This document shows, in pieces, positions 37,901 to 45,500 of a stretch of 64,000 nt of DNA (its first letter is position 1; each line of letters opens with the position of its first letter). Both the position numbers and the translations under genes were made by a program. This DNA comes from Acridotheres tristis (lineage: Eukaryota > Chordata > Aves > Passeriformes > Sturnidae). The notes under the pieces are model-generated. The model was not told the origin of the DNA. It did not search any database and saw only the letters and a program-made list of their open reading frames with translations. The DNA lies in contig CM072884.1 of NCBI GenBank assembly GCA_037013685.1, forward strand, positions 2,666,001 to 2,730,000, given 5' to 3'.

Positions 37901-39237
37901 AACTGTTCTGTTGTGCAGATGCACCCATAAACCTGCTTAAAGTGGGCCAGTTAAACACAACTTAGAGCTGCTTACCTAAGAGCCCAGCCAAGGAAAGCAG
38001 GTGAATAAAACTGAATAAAATGTGACACCACTGTAGAAGTGGCAGTCTTGTCTGCACAGCTCCGTAACTCCAGTGACGAGAGTATCCTGAAAAGCTCATC
38101 AGTGACATTATGCAGCCAACAAAATAAAGTTAGCCACTAATATGTACCTGCAACTTTTCCAAAATGCGTCCCTCACCTGATGTTTGACCAAATCCGCCTG
38201 CACTGAGGCTTGCAGAGGCAACTTTATAATTATTGAACGGTATGAGCTGCATTATTAAGCTGGTTTTTTTCTTCCCCCTCTCCCTCCCGGCCATTACAGA
38301 AATCGCTGGCACTGTTCAGAGCCAGGGATAGGAAACCGGACAATATGGACCGCAGAAGTTTTGGATAAGCAGGACAGCTGATTTCCTGCCGTTAAGAAAA
38401 ATGACAAGATATGCAGTGGAGAAGATAAAAGGGAACCAAAAACATGACGAAAACAGGAGAAAAGGTCAGTATGAAGTATTTATTAGAAGGTTTATTTTAA
38501 GGACCTGTTAATGCTATAAATGAACTTTCATCTTTTGATACTGCTCCCTTCCCAAGCCACAAACCCCAGCACCTTGCAGAATAGCAAACATTCGGTTTCT
38601 CTTCTACCAGTTTAATCATTAGTAAAACAGGTCAGAAGCAGGCTTACTTTGAGCTGCAATTCTGCTTATTTCAGCTACACTGTCTTCTTTCACTATTAAG
38701 CTCAAAGACGTTTGTGTTAAATACAGAATACTTTATTTATTTATTTATTTTTAAAAATCTGTATGTGAGAGCAAGTAGCTCTTACCTAGGCTGAGAGGTC
38801 TGAACTTACAAAAAGGGTCAGTGCCGCTCGCTTGGGCTGCACAATAAAGCCGCTCTCCTGAGCGGACCATGATCTCCCGAGGGTTGTTCTCGCAAAGGAA
38901 CCGACCCAGCTCCCTGTGCAGACCCTTTCCCGTGGGCGGCTGAGCCGCGCTGAAGCCGCTCACGGCTCCAGAGCCGCGCATAACCCCGAGCCCCGGCTCG
39001 GCTGCCCCGCGGCAACCGCAGCCGAACGCCCCGGGACCGAGGGGCTGTCCCGGGAACGGAGCACAGCAGCCGCGATGCCCCGGCCGCCCGGGACGGGACG
39101 GGCCGAGCCGCCCCTCGCCCCCAGACACGGCCCCGCGCCTCCCCCCGCCTCGCCTCGCCTCACTCACAGGTCGCCGCCTCGGCCAGGGCGATGGCCAGCG
39201 CCAGCAGCGGGAGGCACGGCGGGACCCGCGGCCTCAT
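19846..39237 (-). CDS. PROS1: PROS1, vitamin K-dependent protein S, complete 15-exon coding span
   Basis: Protein S is a secreted plasma protein. It is a cofactor for activated protein C and TFPI, and a ligand for TAM receptor kinases. Fifteen exons with GT/AG borders join in frame to 1989 nt (662 residues plus TAA); the human protein has 676. Domain order: signal peptide about 1-22; propeptide ending RKRR at 36-39; Gla domain from Ala40 with all 11 glutamates at the family positions (45, 46, 53, 55, 58, 59, 64, 65, 68, 71, 75); aromatic stack EYFYPKYL 77-84; disulfide loop Cys86-Cys111; EGF1 114-154, EGF2 155-195, EGF3 196-237, EGF4 238-278, each with six cysteines; two laminin-G/SHBG domains 279-662. 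The start was chosen because it gives a hydrophobic signal peptide. Coding span is about 19.4 kb, far more compact than in human. The first exon lies in a CpG island shared with ARL13B. Confidence 0.97.
19992..22095 (-). other. PROS1: PROS1 intron 14
   Basis: A 2.1-kb AT-rich intron between the last two coding exons. No coding or repeat feature was recognised. Confidence 0.8.
22096..22309 (-). CDS. PROS1: PROS1 exon 14: LG2
   Basis: This 214-bp exon runs from [20 protein letters not shown] to VVTYLGGLP. It is the most diverged LG exon relative to human, yet the cysteine and the closing TYLGGLPD motif align. Acceptor ATCTAG, donor GCCAG|GTGAGT. Confidence 0.94.
23022..23170 (-). CDS. PROS1: PROS1 exon 13: LG2
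   Basis: This 149-bp exon encodes [20 protein letters not shown] and on to SSDSQ in the second LG domain. The NVT sequon matches a human N-glycosylation site region. Acceptor AAAACAG, donor CACAG|GTGATC. Confidence 0.95.
23625..23793 (-). CDS. PROS1: PROS1 exon 12: LG1 end and inter-LG linker
   Basis: This 169-bp exon encodes [18 protein letters not shown] through KHCLVAV to FQINY. The two cysteines correspond to the human Cys408-Cys434 pair that closes LG1. Acceptor GCTGTAG, donor TATA|GTAAGT, phase 1. Confidence 0.96.
24787..24954 (-). CDS. PROS1: PROS1 exon 11: LG1
   Basis: The exon is 168 bp in phase 0 at both ends. It encodes [20 protein letters not shown] and on to LVKQ. Acceptor TTCCAG, donor AAACAG|GTAATT. 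Confidence 0.96.
25598..25787 (-). CDS. PROS1: PROS1 exon 10: LG1
   Basis: This 190-bp exon begins at [20 protein letters not shown] and ends GLWHI, closely matching the human LG1 core. Acceptor AACTCAG, donor CATATA|GTAAGC, ending in phase 0. Confidence 0.96.
25788..27201 (-). other. PROS1: PROS1 intron 9 with a local CpG-rich patch
   Basis: The intron is mostly AT-rich, but about 26400-26500 contains several CpGs (GGGGTCGCTGTCGCTCGCAG). A short inverted repeat, GTCAGTGC...GCACTGAC, follows at about 26735-26761. No exon or known element was identified. Confidence 0.5.
27202..27320 (-). CDS. PROS1: PROS1 exon 9: start of LG1
   Basis: The exon encodes residues 279-317, including ECIPLNL and [10 protein letters not shown], the first strands of the first laminin-G domain. 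The cysteine is the partner of a later LG1 cysteine in the human protein. It is 119 bp, one codon longer than human. Acceptor TTTTCAG, donor ACAAG|GTAAGC. Confidence 0.95.
28961..29082 (-). CDS. PROS1: PROS1 exon 8: EGF4
   Basis: The exon is 122 bp, as in human. It encodes [20 protein letters not shown] and the remainder of the fourth EGF module, ending NCE. Acceptor CCCCCAG, donor GTGAG|GTAAAG. The phase changes from 1 to 0, which moves out of the EGF phase pattern into the LG domains. Confidence 0.97.
31001..31126 (-). CDS. PROS1: PROS1 exon 7: EGF3
   Basis: The exon is 126 bp, as in human. It encodes a calcium-binding EGF starting [19 protein letters not shown], with six cysteines and [12 protein letters not shown]. 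Acceptor CTAG, donor GAAG|GTAGGT. Confidence 0.97.
32921..33043 (-). CDS. PROS1: PROS1 exon 6: EGF2
   Basis: This calcium-binding EGF module begins DINEC, with six cysteines and the Asn/aromatic hydroxylation motif [12 protein letters not shown]. At 123 bp it is 9 bp shorter than human exon 6 (132 bp), because the stretch between the first two cysteines is three residues shorter. Acceptor TTTCTAG, donor GGAG|GTGAAC. Confidence 0.96.
33174..33296 (-). CDS. PROS1: PROS1 exon 5: EGF1
   Basis: The exon is 123 bp, as in human. It encodes residues 114-154 with six cysteines and the C-x-D-x4-Y-x-C-x-C beta-hydroxylation consensus ([12 protein letters not shown]). Acceptor CCTACAG, donor GGAAG|GTACAG, phase 1 at both ends as expected for EGF modules. 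Confidence 0.96.
34552..34638 (-). CDS. PROS1: PROS1 exon 4: thrombin-sensitive region
   Basis: The exon is 87 bp, as in human, and encodes the disulfide loop Cys86 to Cys111 between the Gla domain and EGF1. The loop has the same number of residues as in human. The arginines equivalent to human mature Arg49 and Arg60 are alanine (Ala88, Ala99), while the Arg70 equivalent (Arg109) remains. New arginines are at 91 and 96. Acceptor TTTGCAG, donor AAGG|GTAAGT. Confidence 0.94.
34963..34987 (-). CDS. PROS1: PROS1 exon 3: 25-bp microexon
   Basis: This microexon encodes EYFYPKYL plus the first base of the next codon, the aromatic stack that follows the Gla domain. It is exactly 25 bp, as in human PROS1, with acceptor CTGCAG and donor TTTAA|GTAAGT. 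It is too short for ORF-based gene finding and was located by frame continuity between exons 2 and 4. Confidence 0.94.
35400..35557 (-). CDS. PROS1: PROS1 exon 2: propeptide and Gla domain
   Basis: The exon is 158 bp, the same size as human exon 2. It encodes residues 24-76: the propeptide with the RKRR processing site, then [20 protein letters not shown] and the rest of the Gla module. The Cys56-Cys61 pair (ECIEELC) and all gamma-carboxylation glutamates encoded here are present. Acceptor CCCAAG, donor ACT|GTAAGT, ending in phase 0. Confidence 0.97.
35558..39167 (-). other. PROS1: PROS1 intron 1
   Basis: A 3.6-kb intron between the signal-peptide exon and the Gla exon. The last 350 bp, next to exon 1, belong to the CpG island. 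The remainder is AT-rich with no recognised repeat or exon. Confidence 0.8.
39168..39237 (-). CDS. PROS1: PROS1 exon 1 (coding part): signal peptide
   Basis: It encodes residues 1-23, beginning [12 protein letters not shown] and continuing with an Ala/Leu-rich hydrophobic core typical of a signal peptide. The donor reads ACCT|GTGAGT. The last T joins TT of exon 2 to make Phe24 (phase 1). The reading frame stays open upstream within the CpG island, but only this ATG puts the signal peptide at the N terminus. The transcription start is not determined. Confidence 0.88.
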
Positions 39238-39293
39238 CGCTACCGGGGGCCGGGACTGCGCGGCTGCAGCTCTGCGGGGCCGGGCGAGGCTGT

Positions 39294-39311
39294 GGGGGCG
39301 GGAGGGAGGGG
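39294..39311 (+). promoter_or_regulatory. G-quadruplex motif upstream of PROS1 start
   Basis: The plus strand reads GGGGGCGGGAGGGAGGGG: four G runs with one-base loops, a strong intramolecular quadruplex pattern. It sits 57-74 bp upstream of the PROS1 ATG, on the strand that is the template for PROS1. Confidence 0.55.
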
Positions 39312-39659
39312 CGGCGGCGCGGGGGGAGAGGCTGGGCCGGGGCCGGGCAGCGCTGCCCCGCGGGAGCGTCACCAGGGCGCCGGGGACAGCGCCGCGGGGG
39401 CGCGGGCGGGTCGCGCCTGGCCCGCCCCGCGGAGGCGGCCGCACACGGCGGGGTCCGCGGGCATCGCCGGCGGGAGCGGAGGGCACACACCGGGCAGGAG
39501 CGGAGCGGGACCGGACGCTACGGGCGGGCAGCGCCCACAGCCCCCCATGACAGCGGGGTCGACCCCCATGGCTGCGAGGTCGCGCCGGCCGAGGGCGGCG
39601 CACGCCCCGGTGTTTACTCCGGGACGGCGCCGGGGGGCCGGGGGCGCGGATCCTCGTCG

Positions 39660-39735
39660 CTGATTGGCTGATCCTCCGCCGGCGCCGGGCGAACCGCCCC
39701 TTGCTATTGGTCGGTCGCCGCCCCGCCCCCTGGCG
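39660..39735. promoter_or_regulatory. Core promoter elements: two inverted CCAAT boxes and a GC box
   Basis: ATTGG (CCAAT on the minus strand) occurs at 39663-39667, in TGATTGGCTG, and at 39706-39710, in GCTATTGGTC, 43 bp apart. A GC box (CCGCCCCGCCCCC) follows at about 39718-39730. Paired NF-Y sites next to Sp1-type boxes are typical of TATA-less CpG-island and bidirectional promoters. The cluster lies about 430-490 bp upstream of the PROS1 ATG and just before the likely ARL13B first exon. Confidence 0.6.
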
Positions 39736-39740
39736 TCTGC

Positions 39741-40005
39741 GTGCGCGCCATTAAGCGTGTCCCGCGCCGGCCGCCGTCGGCCGTCTCCCGGGGTGACGGG
39801 CTTGGTGTCGCGTCCCCGCGGCCGCGGAGCTCCCGGTGCGGCCGATGCGCGGCCCCGCCTGAGCGCCTCACCGGGAGCGGCCGGAGCGCGGTCCCCGCAG
39901 CCCGGAGCTGCCGCCGGTCCCCGCCGGCTGCTGCCGCCGCCGTGGCGGGGCCGGGCCGCGCGCCGCGCGCAGCCGTTGAGCTGCGGGGCCTCGGCGGAGG
40001 CAGCG
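39741..40005 (+). other. ARL13B: Putative noncoding first exon of ARL13B
   Basis: A 5' noncoding exon is expected, because the coding exon at 42.5 kb is preceded by a good splice acceptor at 42389-42390. The CpG island contains a strong donor, CAGCG|GTGAGCG, with the exon end at 40005. The left boundary (transcription start) is arbitrary here. RNA evidence would be needed to confirm it. Confidence 0.35.
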
Positions 40006-41324
40006 GTGAGCGGGGAGGGAAAGGGCCCGGGGGAGGCGGCGGGCGCTCGGCAGACTTTCCTTCCGTGGAGGGGATTTTATAGAAAGCGTTCGGCTTATAA
40101 ACTAAAAGAGTGCTCCCACAGTGGGAGAGACGAGCAAGTGACACATGGGTGAAGCGCAGCCCGGATTTGAGAGTTGCTGCTCTCTTGGAAACGGGAAAGG
40201 AAGGTTGGGAACGTGCCGGAAAGTGCAGATGCTCCCTTGAACTGCTGGACTTGTAGTAGCATCTTTTTGCAGAAAATATAATGGTCCTAAACCTGTTCCA
40301 CACAAAGATTTGAGTGCTTCGGGCTTTCAGAACGACACAGTTGTTGCACCTTACTTAGTTCTCAGCTATAGTTTTGGCAAAGAGGATGGTGTTGACAAAT
40401 TGTTGCTGAATATGCCTACTTTGCTGCTCAGTCACTCGGTTTGCAGTTCAAAATAAAACACAGTAAAATGCCCTTACAATTGACATTCATTCAAGGAACA
40501 TTACTGCAGGAAGTTAGATAATTAAACTGTGTGAGGAGGGACTGCTCTAAAGGATTTGTTTAGCTGTCTTTCCAAGAGCGTGAAAGTTTGATGTGACTGA
40601 AATAAATTCTGTATTGTAAAAGCCTCTGCTGAAGTTGGTGTACTAAATGTACTCCACTAAATGTTGGGTAGGCTTCACTGCAAAGTTTGACAGGCTTCTG
40701 AACTTGTTGGTTTTGTTTGACCTCAACAAGCTGACAGATGTAATATCTGGAACAGGTTTGGGATGTTGTTGATGCAGCCTATAAAATGCCTGTCATATGT
40801 TCCATACATATTTCAGGGATCAAGTCTCTCCAAACTGGCATAGCAGAATGGGATTTACCTCTCTACCATTATATTTTCAGCGGTGTTGAATGTCCTTTCC
40901 TCCTAGAGTGGCTTATTTCTGAAATTTTTTTATTTAATTTGTCGATTCCTGCCCACTCCCTTTTATGGTTTTGTATTTAAACAAACTTCCTGTGCTAGGG
41001 CATAGTTGCTCTCTGCTTTTCATTCTTGAATAAGTTCTCTTCATCTGATGAATCCCATCTGAATGCTCTGGGCCATATATAGGCTCAAGAGCAACTTTGT
41101 GATAGTTTGCAAAGATAGTCTGTATAAAATGGGGTGGAGATGCTCGGACACTGAAAATGTTACATTTTTGTCATTTGACAAAATGACAATGCCACACTTT
41201 GTTCACTGAGCTGTTACATTTTGTTTTCTAGATATTTGTGTAGCTCTGTTCTCAAAGTGAGCTTTGTTCAGACTTGCTCGGGTTGAGGCACTACAGCCCA
41301 CTGCATGTGAGTTTTTTTTAAATG

Positions 41325-41390
41325 ATTTTGTATTAAAATCAATACAAATTTTGTATTAAAATCAAGCTCTTCAAGGCTTGATTTTAATAC
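41325..41390. repeat. Direct and inverted repeat cluster with 15-bp perfect hairpin
   Basis: ATTTTGTATTAAAATCAA occurs at 41325-41342 and again at 41348-41365. GTATTAAAATCAAGC (41353-41367) pairs perfectly with GCTTGATTTTAATAC (41376-41390) around an 8-nt loop. It lies in the putative first ARL13B intron. Confidence 0.85.
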
Positions 41391-42390
41391 TTGTAACAGT
41401 TGCAATCATCTTGCTCTTTTTGGGAACTTCTTTACTTTTCTTATGCTCAGCTCTCTCATGGAGAAGCTATTCTCAGGTTCTCGTGGATAATGGAATATAA
41501 ATGTTTAAAGAGTATCTGTTGTCTCTGCTTTGGATGAAACCTGACCTATTTCAGACACTGAATGACAGCAGATCCATGCAAAGGCATCCTTGAAAATGAG
41601 CTTCGTAAGATCAGGAGGAGTTCAGTTCCTACCTTTATAAATTATCTAAGCCATCACAGTTTATTAGAATTGTTATAATATTTAATTATTCAACTTCTGG
41701 AATAATTTAAAATTACATTAGTTTGAGGTTAGTTATAAGTGAAAACGTGAAGGGAATTTTGAGATACAAGCTTTAGCAGACCTGCTATGGTAATTCTCAA
41801 AAAGAGGAATATTCTGTTTCTTCCTGCTTGAAGAGTAGAAAGTGGGATTGTGGAATGATGGAAGTACTTGGTACTTCTATTTAATTTAGTGACAATTACT
41901 AGCTATCATTGCCAGTTCCTCAAAATACTCACTAGAGAGCCACGGTTTCCTTGCTGTGGGATCTTTTTGTGCAAAAGAAATTGACAACTAAATGAATACA
42001 CTTAGCAGGTAGGGATGTTCTTTGTTTGCTTTTAATGCCTTATCCTGTTATGTTCTTGTAATTCTTACTCATGCTTGAAATTGGTCCTTATTCTCTGTCA
42101 GTCAGCAGGGCTGTGGGATGCGTTGGTGGGACAAGCACTGAAATTTTGCAGCTGGATGTGTCTTGCTCCTCTAACTTGCAAGTCTCCTTCTGTGCTGTGG
42201 CCTGGCATTATTATTTGGGATAAACAGTGTGTGGTGGCTGCCCAGATCTGTAAAAGGGGGGTGGATGAAGTGTGAGAGGTTGAAAAAGGGAAAGATAATG
42301 AGACTGAACATAACACAGCGAACAGCCAGGCTGCTGCCTTCCTTGTACAGAGGTGCTTAACCACTGTTTTCCCTTTTTTTTTCTTTTTAG

Positions 42391-42505
42391 GAGTGACAAG
42401 ACAAGAATTTGCCTCTGAAGTCTCTCTGCCAGTCTCCTTGGGTTGCTCTGGCCTGCCCACATTATTCCTGTAGCTCTGGTGGCTCTGGATGGCTGGTGAA
42501 GAGAG
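42391..42505 (+). other. ARL13B: ARL13B 5' UTR portion of first coding exon, with overlapping uORF
   Basis: A long pyrimidine tract ending in TTTTTAG gives a strong acceptor at 42390. The UTR piece has one ATG, at 42489, opening a 9-codon uORF (MAGEERCSI) that stops at 42518, past the main ATG and in a different frame. Confidence 0.6.
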
Positions 42506-42564
42506 ATGTTCAATCTAATGGCCAATTGCTGCAACTGGTTAAAACGGTGGAGGGAACCTGTCAG
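42506..42564 (+). CDS. ARL13B: ARL13B first coding exon
   Basis: The exon encodes [19 protein letters not shown] plus two bases of Arg20. The start matches the human N terminus. The base at -3 is G, an acceptable initiation context. Donor GTCAG|GTAAAC, phase 2. Confidence 0.93.
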
Positions 42565-45500
42565 GTAAACGTGGAAAAGTATTTTACATTTCTCATCTTC
42601 CCAAACTGTGTTTCACCTGTGTTTTATTCATTGTTTCATATTTGATCATGTCCAGTCTCTCACCCACCAGCACCCCCAAGTTCTTTCTCCCCAGGGCTCT
42701 TTTGCATGTGCTCATCCCCCAGCCTGTGCTGATACCATGAACCAGGTGCAGCACCTTGGCCTTGGTCTTGCTAAACCTCCTGATATTCCCATGGGCCACG
42801 TATTGATCTTGTGCAGTTCCCGAGCCCTCAGCACCTTTTCTGTGTCATTAATGCAGATATTAAATAGCACTGCTCCCAGTACAGACCTCTGAGGGGCACT
42901 GCTGGTCGCTGATGTCCTTTGGGACTCTGACCTGTCACTGCTGTCCTCTGGCTGTGACTGTTCTTACTTCCCAGTCCATCCACTGACCTCACCTCTCCTA
43001 TTTGGACACAAGTCCAGATCAATGATATCTGTAATCCTTCCTTTGTTCACTGCTCTGCTCACTCCATCACAGAAAGCCTCTAAGCTTCTCAGGGTAAAGT
43101 TTGTTTGGGTTTTGCCTTACTCTTCCAGTTTCTGCATTTTGAGATTCCAAAGCATAATTTGTTTAATTTTTGGATTCTTTTCTCAAGAGTTTCTTGCTCT
43201 TCTGAAAGAACTTGTATAAATTATACTTCATGTTTGGTACTATTACAGTTTTAAATCTGCAAATAACAATGTTTTTTAGAATTCCTTCACTTAAGGGGGC
43301 ATAAAATTGAGCAAATTGATTTGACCACTGAGTCTTTGTGAATAGGAGGAAGAACTGAGGTATGCACACATAAATATGGTTTCCCTCTGGCTTGTAAAAT
43401 CCTATCCTGGTAAAAATATTAACCTGTATACCAGTTTGCTAATAAATTGTGCATTACTAGCACCACTTGTTTGCAAATTTATAGCCTAGAAACAAAGGCA
43501 TGGTAATAAACATATTTCCAGCATCTGGTATTTTCTATACAAGTATTGTACACTGTGTGGTGGTGTTCAGACACACTGATGGAAAAAGAAATAATTTTCT
43601 AATACAGAAAAAACTTTGAGGCAGAGACATGGTAAAAATACAGGGGAATGGAACTGCAATTACAGAAATTGTTAAAGGGACCATGACCACACCAAATAAA
43701 ATTTACAGTACTATGAAATTAAATTGCAGCAGGCAAGTACCAGTTGAAAGCAATATCATTGTCTCATGTGAAACTTAGACCATGATATGAGATTTTTCAT
43801 TTCATACCTTGTTCTGCTGTTCTGTCTAAGATGATTGGACATATTAAACACCAGACACACAATAGTAACAATGCCTTGGTATTTTACACCTCTTCTTTCT
43901 ATTATATGGTGGCAAATTTGCCGTGCATGTGTTTGAAAAATAGAATAAATGATGTGTAGCTAGAGGAAAAAAAATATCTTTCTCTTTGTTTTTTTCTCCT
44001 TATGGAGGAAGGTGACACTAATAATGGTGGGTCTTGATAATGCTGGGAAAACTGCTACAGTCCGAGGAATTCAAGGAGGTAAGTGATCAATTTATAATCC
44101 AAATGGAGCACTGAGAATATCATTCCTAATTTTCAATCATTTAAGTCTGAAAATACTGCTTCATCTCTTAATGTATCTCTCCCTCCCATATTGTTGAAAG
44201 AAAATGTTGGTGGTTGTACCATCCAAATACCACACATATCACATCTTGATACAAACATTGCAATGGACAACACAATCAGTGGACTCGATTTTTTTCTTTT
44301 TTTCCTTGTGTGAATGTGCTGAAGTTGCTTTCAGGTGACCATTCCAGTAATGTGCATACAGCAGTAAACTTTATATAACAATCAGTGTTGTAAGTAAATA
44401 TATATAAGCAGAAAAGGTTTAAAAGAAGGAAATTGGTGTGTATGGCATTACACCATATTTTTATGTTATATATTTTTATCATTATTTATAATAAAAAAAT
44501 TATGATAAATAAAATTGCCACTAAGAGACCACTCAATTTTGAAGGGTACTTTGCCCTGGCACATGCAAGCAGGATATAATTTGAGATAAAACTTGTGCTT
44601 ATGAAAACAAAAATTCTGTATTTTTTTTTCCTCCACTTGTGGAATTGTCTTTCTGAATAACTTTCATCTTGTGCAAGAACAAGAGTTTACTTAGTAGTGT
44701 TTTGGCAGACTTGGAGACTCCACCTCGAGTTTGTTTACTTGTGTTATGTAAGTTCACAGGCTTGCTAAAGCACAAATAAAATCATGAGTATTCTCTCCTA
44801 TTCCTCCATCTTTGCCCTGAAAACAGGAGTGTTTCATTACTCAGCTTTCCATTCCATTTGAAAATCACCTCTACTGTCTTTACCATCTGAATGTAACAGT
44901 TATTTCTTACAGTCCTATTTTTCAGGGGAAAAAAATGAGATAAAAATGTGTATTTCTAAAGGGAAACTCAAGGAAAAGATCGTTCTGATTTCTTTGAGTG
45001 TTCCCCAGGGCTTAAACGTCCTGAATTCTCATCTTGCCTGTCTTAAGGGTAGGAGCAGAAGGCTGGTGGTGATTCAGTTTCTGCACAGCTCTTCAGACCT
45101 CAGTCATTTTAGCCAGTTTTTTTCCTCTCAACAAGCTGAATTTTACATGTTTATTTTGCCTTGTGCTACCAGCTGCATAAAACAGAGATCCAATTATCTC
45201 AGCCCTGCAGGCACAGCTTAGTGGTGTGAGGCGAGTCCAGAATTTCTTTGCCCTCAGGAAAGAGAGACAGCAAGCAAAAGTATTAAATACTATTAAATAG
45301 AAATCTATAATTTTTTAGCATATTGCATGGCAAATTAGGAAAAAACCCCAGCAAATAAAAATAACCAAACAAACAAAGGCTAAAACCTAGCCTTGAATGA
45401 AGGGAATCAAATAATTTACATCTCAGAAGAACATGGTTTCAGTCATTTCATCTCAGCCTTTGGTTTGAACTTCTAAAGCTGTTTTGGCAACTATGAAGGA

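Larger units (their letters stand above)
38820..40080. promoter_or_regulatory. CpG island spanning the PROS1/ARL13B head-to-head region
   Basis: A dense run of CpG dinucleotides and very high GC stands out from the AT-rich flanks. It contains the PROS1 signal-peptide exon (39168-39237, minus) and, on the other side, the likely transcription start of ARL13B (plus). The arrangement suggests a shared bidirectional promoter. Many open reading frames appear here only because stop codons are scarce in GC-rich DNA. Confidence 0.85.

Noticed and set aside
39238..39603. 122-codon in-frame extension upstream of the PROS1 start
   Set aside because: It is open only because the CpG island is GC-rich. An extended start would bury the signal peptide, and the residues are a low-complexity Arg/Pro/Ala mix.
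38916..40152. Several plus-strand open frames of 100-250 codons in the CpG island
   Set aside because: They have Arg/Gly/Ala/Pro-rich composition expected from GC-rich noncoding DNA, overlap known PROS1 sequence in antisense, and resemble no protein.
42593..42799. 68-codon minus-strand frame near the ARL13B first coding exon
   Set aside because: It is part of a decayed CR1 reverse transcriptase, not a host gene.
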